From positions 1 to 5,630 of the forward strand of contig JAUNIK010000196.1 in assembly GCA_030523505.1 (NCBI GenBank): 5,630 nucleotides of DNA. The letters run 5' to 3'. A program made the position numbers and the translations under genes. The notes beneath the pieces were generated by a model. The model was not told the origin of the DNA. It saw only the letters and a program-made list of their open reading frames with translations, and did not search any database. Position 1 is the stretch's first letter. Each line of letters starts with the position of its first letter. Source of the stretch: Prevotellaceae bacterium. Its GTDB lineage: Bacteria > Bacteroidota > Bacteroidia > Bacteroidales > Bacteroidaceae. Positions 1-5,484 of the stretch are shown piece after piece.

Positions 1-1596
1 GACTCTGTGATGAGGATTGTTGCCGACTACTACGACCGTCACGGTTCTGCCAATGAACAAATGCGTGCCCACTATCTCCTCGGCTGCACATATCGCGACC
101 TAAAGGATGTGCCTATGGAACTGCAATGCTTCCAGGATGCAACAGAAAAGGCTGATACCACACAGAAGGATTGTGATCTGTATACATTATATGCTATATA
201 TGGGCAAATGGCGGATCTATATCACAAGCAATACTTACTACACGAAGAATTGAATGCACTTGAAATGTGTGAAAAGGTAGCAGAGTTAGACCATGACACA
301 ATTTCTGCAATTCACGCGTATGAACTAAGAATGCGAGCTTACATTCTTCTTAACGAAACTGACAGCGTTCTTTCTATATCCCAAACATCACGCAAACGAT
401 ATATAGAACAAGGAGAACGGGAATACGCAGCAAGAGCAATCGCCGCAGCAAAAAGTTGTCTTATAGACCAAAGGAGATTTAGCGAAGCAAAAGAATATAT
501 TGATATTTACGAACAAGAATCGGGAGAATACATATCTCTTGAAAAGCATACCACTCAGGCAACTCTTCATCTATACGACAAGGGGCTTTATTACCTACAC
601 GAAAACAAAATCGATTCAGCACAATTATGTTTTAGACAATTAGGAACGGAAAAAGAGAATGAGGGGGCATATAAAGGTCTTCTCTTAGTTTATCAGCAAC
701 TCCATCAGCCAGATTCTATGGCTAAATACGCCATACTCTATACCCAAGCAAGTGAGTCTGGATATATCAACAAGAATTCGCAAACTGTAGAGCAGATGAC
801 TGCCATGTATGATTACAACAGGCATAAGGAAGTTGCAATGAAGAATCTTATGGAAGCAAAAAGTGCAAAGGAGGTGGCCTTCTGGCTTGCGTTGGTCGTG
901 GCTGTGTTATGGTTCCTCGCGATTTTCGTGGGCGTAATAATCAATAATAGGAATAAAGAGAAAGAACGCGAATTCCTGTTGCTTTTCAAACGTCTTAGTG
1001 ACACAAAGGCTATGGTTGAGGAACTGGAGGCTGAAAAAGCGGAACTTGAAGCAACAAAGACTCTGAGCAGTGAACAGGCAGAGAAACTGGTTGCTCTGCA
1101 GAGTGAACTGCAAGCATACAAAGAAGAGACGAGACAACTCGTGGAGAAAGTTCACCGCACGAAAGCCCCGGAAAAGCCTGTCGATTTCGATTCATGGCTG
1201 GAGGAGTTCCGGAGAAACAGAACCATCGAGGAGTTACGCTCATTCGTCAGGACTCCGAAACCGGGAGAGAGACTGTCGCCAGAGTTAATGATAAAACTGC
1301 ACAGGCTCTTCAATGCAGAATGTCCGCGGTTTGCGAGAATCCTGTCGAGTGCTGTCTATGACCTGAACGATCTGGAGAAGAGGGTGATAATGCTCAACAT
1401 CTGCGATTTCAGCACCAGCGACATTGCCAATATCTTAGGCAAGACTCCTCAGCAGATTTCCAACACCCACAACAGGATAAAAAATAAGCTGTTTCCTTCG
1501 CTCACCAGCACCCACCAACTGAAGCGCTATCTCCTGACAATGCTGGGCGACTCGTTCAGCCCCCCTCCAACTCCCCCTGAAGGGGAGAGCCGCTGA
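1..1596 (+). CDS. TPR-containing membrane sensor/regulator with C-terminal HTH (5' partial)
   Basis: The reading frame is open from the first base, so the gene almost certainly begins upstream; the GTG at position 7 and ATG at 10 are internal. Residue numbers here count from position 7. Residues ~1-285 are helical TPR-like repeats (for example the segment starting MRAHYLLGCTYRDL). One strongly hydrophobic segment at ~290-314 is a transmembrane helix. It is followed by a charged E/K-rich coiled coil (~316-390) and a C-terminal helix-turn-helix (~456-497, LEKRVIMLNICDFS then DIANILGKTPQQIS), similar to LuxR or sigma region 4 HTHs. Periplasmic TPRs, a helix and a cytoplasmic DNA-binding tail form an architecture common in Bacteroidales, probably a one-component signal transducer; its ligand and targets cannot be read here. 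An N-terminal signal sequence is presumably lost off the left edge. The final ~12 residues (proline-rich SPPPTPPEGES) are encoded by a REP-like repeat and look like a fortuitous extension. Confidence 0.85.
   Translation, partial: DSVMRIVADYYDRHGSANEQMRAHYLLGCTYRDLKDVPMELQCFQDATEKADTTQKDCDLYTLYAIYGQMADLYHKQYLLHEELNALEMCEKVAELDHDTISAIHAYELRMRAYILLNETDSVLSISQTSRKRYIEQGEREYAARAIAAAKSCLIDQRRFSEAKEYIDIYEQESGEYISLEKHTTQATLHLYDKGLYYLHENKIDSAQLCFRQLGTEKENEGAYKGLLLVYQQLHQPDSMAKYAILYTQASESGYINKNSQTVEQMTAMYDYNRHKEVAMKNLMEAKSAKEVAFWLALVVAVLWFLAIFVGVIINNRNKEKEREFLLLFKRLSDTKAMVEELEAEKAELEATKTLSSEQAEKLVALQSELQAYKEETRQLVEKVHRTKAPEKPVDFDSWLEEFRRNRTIEELRSFVRTPKPGERLSPELMIKLHRLFNAECPRFARILSSAVYDLNDLEKRVIMLNICDFSTSDIANILGKTPQQISNTHNRIKNKLFPSLTSTHQLKRYLLTMLGDSFSPPPTPPEGESR
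1558..1590 (+). repeat. REP-like C-rich palindromic repeat, copy 1, overlapping the end of the TPR/HTH gene
   Basis: The C-rich block AGCCCCCCTCC is followed by a hairpin, CCCC at 1574-1577 pairing with GGGG at 1582-1585 around a TGAA loop, extended by CT/AG with one bulged C. The layout (C-rich block, then CTCCCC, short loop, GGGGAG) matches the reverse complement of the repeat at 1937-1974. I recall short elements of this kind being abundant in Prevotella and Bacteroides genomes. This copy lies inside the coding frame and supplies the last codons of the upstream gene. Confidence 0.6.
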
Positions 1597-1661
1597 CGCA
1601 ACGTGGGATAATCTCGACACGCGAACATTATAAATAACGAACAACAAAAACATTAAATATT

Positions 1662-1934
1662 ATGAAAAAAAGTATGATTCATGCGGCAACACCAGTGATG
1701 TTGCTATTATTTGCTATTGCATTGAAGTTCCCAGGGGCATTTATTCCATTGGCTATTGTGTCGGCTATCTATCTGATTGCATGCGCAGTAATAACATGGA
1801 AACTCTACAAGACAGGAGAAATCAAAAAGCAGGAATTACCTCACATTGTTTTCATTCTTGTAGGCTGTGTCGTTATACTGGTCTTTGAGAACAACATAAT
1901 CGAAATCCTTGACGAAATGATGTCAAATCCGTAA
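1662..1934 (+). CDS. small three-helix membrane protein, function unknown
   Basis: This is a 90-residue protein I do not recognise. It begins MKKSM and has three hydrophobic stretches at about residues 6-22, 25-46 and 60-78, separated by a proline/glycine turn (FPGAFIP) and a basic loop (WKLYKTGEIKKQE). It ends in an acidic tail (EILDEMM). The lysine-rich N-terminus and basic loop suggest an inner-membrane protein with three helices. The start at 1662 follows an AT-rich leader without a Shine-Dalgarno site, typical of Bacteroidetes; an ATG four codons later is the only close alternative. It sits 65 bp after the TPR/HTH gene, and no clear TAnnTTTG promoter lies between, so read-through from upstream is possible. 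REP-like repeats lie on both sides. The coding call rests on consistent codon use and membrane topology. Confidence 0.7.
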   Translation: MKKSMIHAATPVMLLLFAIALKFPGAFIPLAIVSAIYLIACAVITWKLYKTGEIKKQELPHIVFILVGCVVILVFENNIIEILDEMMSNP

Positions 1935-1936
1935 AA

Positions 1937-1974
1937 TCTCCCTCCCATTACGGGGAGGGCCGGGGAGGGGCTTC
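1937..1974 (-). repeat. REP-like palindromic repeat, copy 2 (inverted relative to copy 1), possible terminator
   Basis: CCCTCCC (1940-1946) pairs with GGGAGGG (1953-1959) around a six-base loop, a perfect 7-bp stem. A second copy of GGGGAGGG follows at 1962-1969, giving an alternative pairing partner. Read on the minus strand it has the same order as the repeat at 1558-1590. A run of T at about 1977-1984 follows, so the hairpin could also end transcription of the small membrane gene three bases upstream. Whether it acts as a terminator is inference. Confidence 0.6.
1952..1970 (+). other. G-quadruplex-forming motif
   Basis: Four G-runs occur in 19 bases: GGGG, GGG, GGGG and GGGG, separated by A, CC and A. 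This fits the standard pattern for a stable three-layer quadruplex with very short loops. It lies on the coding strand, just 3' of the small membrane gene, and competes with the 1940-1959 hairpin because both use the same first G-runs. Confidence 0.5.
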
Positions 1975-1989
1975 ACTTTTTTTTGCTTG

Positions 1990-2024
1990 TTTGTCCGGGA
2001 TGGGAGAAAAAATTCTTATCTTTG
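1990..2024 (+). promoter_or_regulatory. Bacteroidetes-type promoter for the macro-domain-like gene
   Basis: A perfect -7 box TATCTTTG lies at 2017-2024, 24 bases before the ATG at 2049. A TTTG at 1990-1993 could be the -33 element, but its 23-base spacing is slightly longer than usual (about 19-21), so the -33 assignment is weaker. The predicted leader is short, roughly 18 nt and A-rich. Confidence 0.65.
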
Positions 2025-2048
2025 CATGTGTACTAAAAAGATAAGGTT

Positions 2049-2714
2049 ATGAAAATTGAAATCAAAGTTACCAGATTCGAAGTTATTGATGGCAAAAAAA
2101 CGGGCAAGATGCTTGTTTTCTCGCTCGACCCAAAGGAGATGGCTGTTTACAAAACGGACACTACTCTTCGTAAGTATCTCGATGAACTTGTGCAGAGAAG
2201 TGGAGTGTTCAAGTTTAATGAGATGAAAGACCTGAAGTTCAACACGAAGGAGTTTCTCACTGAATGGCGCAAGGAAGTAAATCAGATCAAGAATGATGAG
2301 AATGCAAAACAGAGACTCCTTCAAAGAGCCAACGAGCAGCGCATCACCCCATCCCGTATCACCAGTCTCAAGGGAAACGAGATTTTTGTCTTCGGTTCGA
2401 ATGCTCTAGGCCAGCACATGGGCGGTGCAGCGCGTCAGGCAGTGCAGCAGTTTGGTGCTATCATGGGCGTAGGGCATGGCATTCAGGGCTCGAGTTATGC
2501 CATCAACACGATGAGCGGCATCAATGACATGAAAGAGGACATCAGTGCTTTTGAGGATTATGCAATGGAGCATCCTGATCAGCGATTCCTCGTCACTGCC
2601 ATCGGTTGCGGCATCGCGGGATACACTCCCGAGCAGATAGCCCCACTGTTCAAAGGTTGCAGTGACATCAGCAATGTCACCCTGCCCGAGGAATTCTGGT
2701 ATTACATTAAATAG
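2049..2714 (+). CDS. macro-domain-like protein, A1S_2505-type C-terminal domain
   Basis: This 221-residue protein has two parts. Residues 1 to ~100 form a charged alpha/beta N-terminal region of no family I recognise. Residues ~105-221 carry the signature of the A1S_2505-type phage-associated family: NEIFVFGSN (110-118), a glycine/alanine-rich GGAA (125-128), a GVGHGIQGSSYAI block (140-152), VTAIGCGIAGY (182-192), then IAPLF and a final NVTLPEEFW. The pattern (hydrophobic strand ending FGSN, glycine loops, late IGCGIAGY) resembles macro domains, which bind ADP-ribose or related nucleotides, so a nucleotide- or ADP-ribose-related role is plausible but unproven. No signal peptide or membrane helix is visible, so it is probably cytoplasmic. 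It is monocistronic, with its own promoter and terminator. Family members often occur in phages and mobile regions, so a phage origin is possible, though no other phage gene is present here. Confidence 0.8.
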   Translation: MKIEIKVTRFEVIDGKKTGKMLVFSLDPKEMAVYKTDTTLRKYLDELVQRSGVFKFNEMKDLKFNTKEFLTEWRKEVNQIKNDENAKQRLLQRANEQRITPSRITSLKGNEIFVFGSNALGQHMGGAARQAVQQFGAIMGVGHGIQGSSYAINTMSGINDMKEDISAFEDYAMEHPDQRFLVTAIGCGIAGYTPEQIAPLFKGCSDISNVTLPEEFWYYIK

Positions 2715-2740
2715 CCCATAGCCCTATCCTCAAAAACTAC

Positions 2741-2782
2741 AAGGAAACACTGCTAACAACCAGTAGTGTTTCTTTGTTTTGT
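2741..2782 (+). terminator. intrinsic terminator after the macro-domain-like gene
   Basis: The arms 2741-2754 and 2762-2775 pair over 14 bp (two G-U pairs) around the 7-base loop AACAACC, followed by the T-rich tail GTTTTGT. It begins 26 bases after the stop at 2714, so the gene is transcriptionally closed before the following intergenic element. Confidence 0.85.
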
Positions 2783-2812
2783 ATGGCATGGAATTACATT
2801 ATATTAGGTAGT

Positions 2813-3019
2813 GATATACTTTTTGGCACAGATTAATTTTCTGTCAAGAATTAGAGAATTAGAGAATTTTATTTTACCCGTACTATAAATTCTTTGAATT
2901 CTCTGAGAATTTCAGGAATTGCCATCCGGATGGTAAACCTTCTTTCTGGATAGTAAATTCTCAAATTCTCTAATTCTTGATAAAGAAAAAAAATATTATT
3001 TTGTGCCTAATTGTATATC
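2813..3019. repeat. ~207-bp long inverted-repeat element, MITE-like
   Basis: The outer ends GATATAC-N5-GGCACA (2813-2830) and TGTGCC-N5-GTATATC (3002-3019) are inverted copies. The inner arms 2844-2869 and 2955-2980 pair over 26 nt with one mismatch, including a perfect 17-bp stretch (TCAAGAATTAGAGAATT). Each arm contains period-8 tandem units (AATTAGAG or its complement). The centre holds a 33-nt near-palindrome (2888-2920), a perfect 12-bp palindrome CCATCCGGATGG (2922-2933), and an imperfect direct repeat of GGATGGTAAA (2926-2937 and 2946-2957). There is no protein gene inside. Terminal inverted repeats, small size and AT-richness fit a miniature transposable element. I see no convincing target-site duplication, so it could instead be a structured intergenic repeat or a cruciform-forming site. 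Similarity may extend weakly outward to about 2797 and 3034. Confidence 0.65.
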
Positions 3020-3045
3020 GTTTCCTTATAATATCTTCTAAAGCG

Positions 3046-3064
3046 TTTCCACAATTGCTGGAAA
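3046..3064. other. short inverted repeat in otherwise featureless AT-rich stretch
   Basis: TTTCCA (3046-3051) and TGGAAA (3059-3064) form a 6-bp hairpin with a 7-base loop. It is the only structure I see between 3020 and about 3120; no coding signal is present there. Confidence 0.3.
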
Positions 3065-3147
3065 TGTTAAAAAACACTTAATTGCAGAAAAAAGTTGCTA
3101 TGCCCATGCAGTATTTCGGGGGCTTCTGGATTTATATATATAGAAGT

Positions 3148-3166
3148 CTGCCGAATTTCTTGGCAG
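3148..3166. promoter_or_regulatory. inverted repeat over the -33 element, candidate operator
   Basis: CTGCC (3148-3152) and GGCAG (3162-3166) are perfect inverted copies separated by 9 bases, and the right half overlaps the TTGG at 3160-3163. This position suits a dimeric regulator controlling the promoter at 3160-3190. Binding is inference; the symmetry and overlap are visible. Confidence 0.35.
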
Positions 3167-3190
3167 TGCGAGATAAATAATGTAAATTTG
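3160..3190 (+). promoter_or_regulatory. Bacteroidetes-type promoter upstream of the structured RNA/serpin leader
   Basis: The -7 box TAAATTTG (3183-3190) is a perfect TAnnTTTG match, with TTGG (3160-3163) 19 bases upstream as a -33 element. Transcription should begin near 3195-3198. The next start codon is more than 430 bases downstream, so this promoter would make either a separate noncoding RNA or a very long leader. Confidence 0.65.
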
Positions 3191-3196
3191 CAGAGA

Positions 3197-3600
3197 TAAT
3201 AAAACGAACTGTATGATTGAAGATTGAAAAAAACAATAAAAACCCCTTGAAGATGTGCAACCCTGTTGGGTTTGATGCTAATCTTGTAAAATTCCACTGG
3301 TATGCAAGCATCCCGATGTAATTTCACAAAATCATCATCAGGTCTCTACGAGCCCTTGCACTTCTCCAAGGCGATAAACCGAAAATAAACCGCCATCCGG
3401 ATACCCTCATCAGCATGAGCATTCTCCGTGCGTAGCTAGGTTTATCGCCGCGGTGAGATTAGTTCGTAGAACTGAATATGGATTGAGTGACTGACGGATA
3501 ATACTTGTATTAATCCTCAGGCAGTCAAGGCAGATTCAAGATGTTCATGGAACATCAAGCTCACAAGCGGGGTTTATTCTGGTTTTTGTGAATCCAAGCG
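3197..3600 (+). ncRNA. candidate structured noncoding RNA or long structured 5' leader, no family assigned
   Basis: No protein gene is apparent here, but complementary segments are dense. Local hairpins: AAGAT/ATCTT (3250-3254, 3281-3285) enclosing AACCC/GGGTT (3259-3263, 3268-3272); 3285-3293 with 3320-3328 (8 pairs, one mismatch); 3491-3520 (12 pairs with two bulges and a CTTG loop); 3540-3546 with 3550-3556 (7 pairs). Larger pairings: TCTACGA/TCGTAGA (3345-3351, 3464-3470) enclosing a perfect 11-bp GGCGATAAACC/GGTTTATCGCC (3370-3380, 3439-3449). A 9-bp stem TTCACAAAA/TTTTGTGAA (3323-3331, 3584-3592) would enclose the whole 3' module; it competes with the 3285-3328 stem. It starts just after a good promoter. 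No tmRNA, RNase P, SRP or tRNA hallmarks are seen. No clear terminator separates it from the serpin, favouring a leader. On the opposite strand the 3250-3285 hairpin is followed by T-rich sequence, so antisense orientation is not excluded. Confidence 0.5.
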
Positions 3601-3628
3601 TACAGGTCGAAATAAAAGCATTAATAAT

Positions 3629-4892
3629 ATGAACGCAAGATTTTACCTACCGGCTGCTCTTTTAGCCCTGACATTCGCAATGACTTCCTGCAACAGCGAT
3701 GAGGACGGCGGAAGCATGAATGCAAGTAACATTTCGCTCGATCCACTGGAAACCGAAGTGAACGAGGTTTCAAACATGTTTGCAGGAAGACTGCTCAATG
3801 CGGCTTCTGAACAGACTCCCGACGAGAACCTGGCTTTCTCGCCTCTGTCAATGCAGATGGCACTGTCGATGCTGGCAAACGGTGCCGACAGCGAGACATA
3901 TACAGAACTGGCGAGTGGCATCGGATTTGACGGTATGGACATTGCGAGTGTGAACTCATACAACAGCAAGTTGATAAAGGTGCTCCCTTCTGCCGACAAG
4001 AAGGTGGATATGGCAATAGCAAACAGCGTGTGGGTAGGCGACAAATATCCTATTTATAAAGAGTTTACCGATGCCTGCGTCAAGGCTTTCAAGGCTGAAG
4101 TGAAAAATATAAATTCAGGATGGGGATGCCACCGTAAAGGCTGTGAACCAATGGATTTCCGACAACACAAGAGGTAAGATAAAAGACCTGATGGATAGGT
4201 TGGACGACCCAGAGAATACTGCCTGCATCCTTGCCAACGCCCTCTATTTCAAAGGTTCATGGAAAACGAAGTTCGACAAGGCAAAAACCAAAATGGCTCC
4301 ATTCTACAATTTCAATGGTAGCGAGAGAAATGTCGAAATGATGTATGGCGGAAAGGCGAAATTCAAGTATCTGGAGAATGGTCGTTTTGTATGTCTGTCG
4401 ATGCCTTACGGCAATGGCTCGTTCTCGTTTGATATCTTATATCCTTCGATGATGCCTTCTAGCGATGTACCTGAGAATACTATCAACGATGCAGAGGAAT
4501 GGCTGAAGAGCAACACCATTCCTATCCCATCAGAATTCAAAAGCGATGCCGTGGTTAACATGCCGAAATTCAAGATAGAAACCAAATTCGACGGCACAGG
4601 CATTCTTTCGCAAATGGGCATAACGCGAATCTTCAACCTATTTTTGGCAGATTTCAGCAAGATGTGCGAAAGCCAATGCTACGTGTCGAAGGTATTACAG
4701 GGATGCAACATCGCCGTTGACGAGGCTGGTGCAGAAGCCGCTGCTGCCACTGTCGTAACAGTAGTAGAATTGTCTGCAGTTTCTCCCGTAGATTCAGTAT
4801 CAGAATTCACCATCGATCATCCGTTCATCTATATGATACGCGAGAACAGCACTGGTGCAATCCTCTTCATGGGTAAAATGGTGAAGATGTAA
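3629..4892 (+). pseudogene. surface lipoprotein serpin (serine/cysteine protease inhibitor), frameshifted
   Basis: The N-terminus (MNARFYLPAALLALTFAMTSC) is a lipoprotein signal with a lipobox cysteine at residue 21. It is followed by SDEDGG, an acidic stretch like those that send Bacteroidetes lipoproteins to the cell surface. Serpin landmarks follow: NLAFSPLSMQMALSMLANGA, NSVWV, then in another frame VNQWISDNTRGKIKDL, ILANALYFKGSW, and the C-terminal DHPFIYMIRENSTGAILFMGK. Frame one runs to a stop at 4177 and loses serpin similarity at about residue 164. The second frame carries the rest from about 4119 to the stop at 4892. Deleting one G from GGGG at 4122-4125 restores a continuous 420-residue protein of normal serpin length. 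Cause is undetermined: true mutation, sequencing error or slippage. The intact ancestor would inhibit serine or cysteine proteases by loop insertion, probably at the cell surface. As written, neither fragment would be functional. Confidence 0.85.
4722..4775 (+). other. serpin hinge and reactive-centre loop, predicted P1-P1' Leu-Ser
   Basis: The hinge reads E-A-G-A-E-A-A-A-A-T, P17 to P8, with the small alanine-rich residues typical of inhibitory serpins. Counting from P15 Gly, P1 is Leu (codon 4770-4772) and P1' is Ser. In the restored protein P1 is residue 381, 39 from the C-terminus, a normal distance. A Leu P1 suggests chymotrypsin-, cathepsin G- or elastase-like targets. Cleavage may shift by a residue or two. 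Confidence 0.6.
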
Positions 4893-4929
4893 CCCGTTCA
4901 TTTGCCTATTGCAGGACTAAACCGTAGGA

Positions 4930-5484
4930 ATGAGCCAAGAGGAATACATAGTTGGCCAATGTAGGAAGGGCAATCGCGATGCCCAGAAACTATTATACGA
5001 AACATACGCTGGGTGGTTGCTCGGCGTATGTCTCAGATATGTAGGTCAACGGTCCACGGCTGAAGATCTGCTACACGACGGTTTTGTACAGATTCTTACC
5101 AATATTGATCATTTCCAATGGCGTGGCGAGGGAAGTCTCAAGTCATGGATGCTGAAACTGCAGCATAGCGTCATAATGAAACATATACGCAATGATGCAA
5201 GACAAAGCATCCTGATATTGGCCGACGACAGTTCCCAACCGTTGGAGGAAATTCCAAATCCAGAGAATGTTGGAGGAATTCCGGGGAAAATACTGATGCA
5301 GTTGATTGGAGAACTGCCTATCGGTTATCGCACAGTGTTCAACATGCATGTCATAGACGGTTTGTCACATCGGGATATTGCCGAGACGTTGGGCATAAAA
5401 GAAAAATCATCGGCTTCGCAACTGATGCGAGCCCGCCGAATGTTAGCAATAAAAATAAACGCTTGGAGAAAAGAGAACCTATGA
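4930..5484 (+). CDS. ECF-subfamily RNA polymerase sigma-70 factor
   Basis: This 184-residue protein has the two-domain ECF layout. Region 2 spans about residues 19-90, with LYETYAGWLLGVCLRY, the AEDLLHDGFVQIL core (44-56) and GSLKSWMLKLQHSV. A linker of about 30 residues, polar and acidic in its middle, leads to region 4 (about 120-177), with ELPIGYRTVFNMHVIDGLSH and the recognition helix-turn-helix RDIAETLGI. It lacks regions 1.1 and 3, as expected for ECF factors. It would direct RNA polymerase to a small regulon in response to an envelope signal. The ATG at 4930 gives normal length and lies 37 bp after the serpin stop, with no terminator or TAnnTTTG box between, so co-transcription is likely. 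Its stop overlaps the next start by ATGA, implying translational coupling with the likely anti-sigma gene. The promoters it recognises cannot be read from this window. Confidence 0.92.
   Translation: MSQEEYIVGQCRKGNRDAQKLLYETYAGWLLGVCLRYVGQRSTAEDLLHDGFVQILTNIDHFQWRGEGSLKSWMLKLQHSVIMKHIRNDARQSILILADDSSQPLEEIPNPENVGGIPGKILMQLIGELPIGYRTVFNMHVIDGLSHRDIAETLGIKEKSSASQLMRARRMLAIKINAWRKENL

Noticed and set aside
813..1243. Minus-strand and alternate-frame open frames across the coiled-coil region of the TPR gene
   Set aside because: They lie wholly within a well-supported gene and have compositions expected of shadow frames over E/K-rich coding sequence.
2851..2866. CRISPR-like or satellite tandem repeat (AATTAGAG units)
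   Set aside because: Units are 8 bases with only two or so copies per arm and no spacers; they are part of the inverted-repeat element.
3067..3327. Possible minus-strand protein of 86 residues
   Set aside because: No recognisable family, unusual composition, and it overlaps the promoter and the hairpin-rich region; it looks like a chance open frame.
3404..3416. Hammerhead ribozyme, because CTGATGAG is present on the minus strand
   Set aside because: The required CGAAA segment does not follow on the same strand; the only CGAAA nearby is on the opposite strand.
3579..3588. Second promoter box (GGTTTTTG) immediately before the serpin
   Set aside because: It lacks the TA of TAnnTTTG and lies inside a predicted RNA stem; not convincing.
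3323..3592. Retron-type noncoding RNA, because a 9-bp inverted pair encloses a folded region
   Set aside because: There is no reverse transcriptase gene nearby and I saw no clear msr/msd layout; the downstream gene is a serpin.
3197..3600. Group II intron, tmRNA or RNase P RNA
   Set aside because: No domain V-like hairpin, no tRNA-like CCA end or tag reading frame, and no conserved RNase P core sequences on either strand.
4143..4892. Independent gene starting at the GTG at 4143
   Set aside because: The encoded sequence begins in the middle of the serpin fold and continues the upstream frame's homology, so it is the second half of a frameshifted gene.
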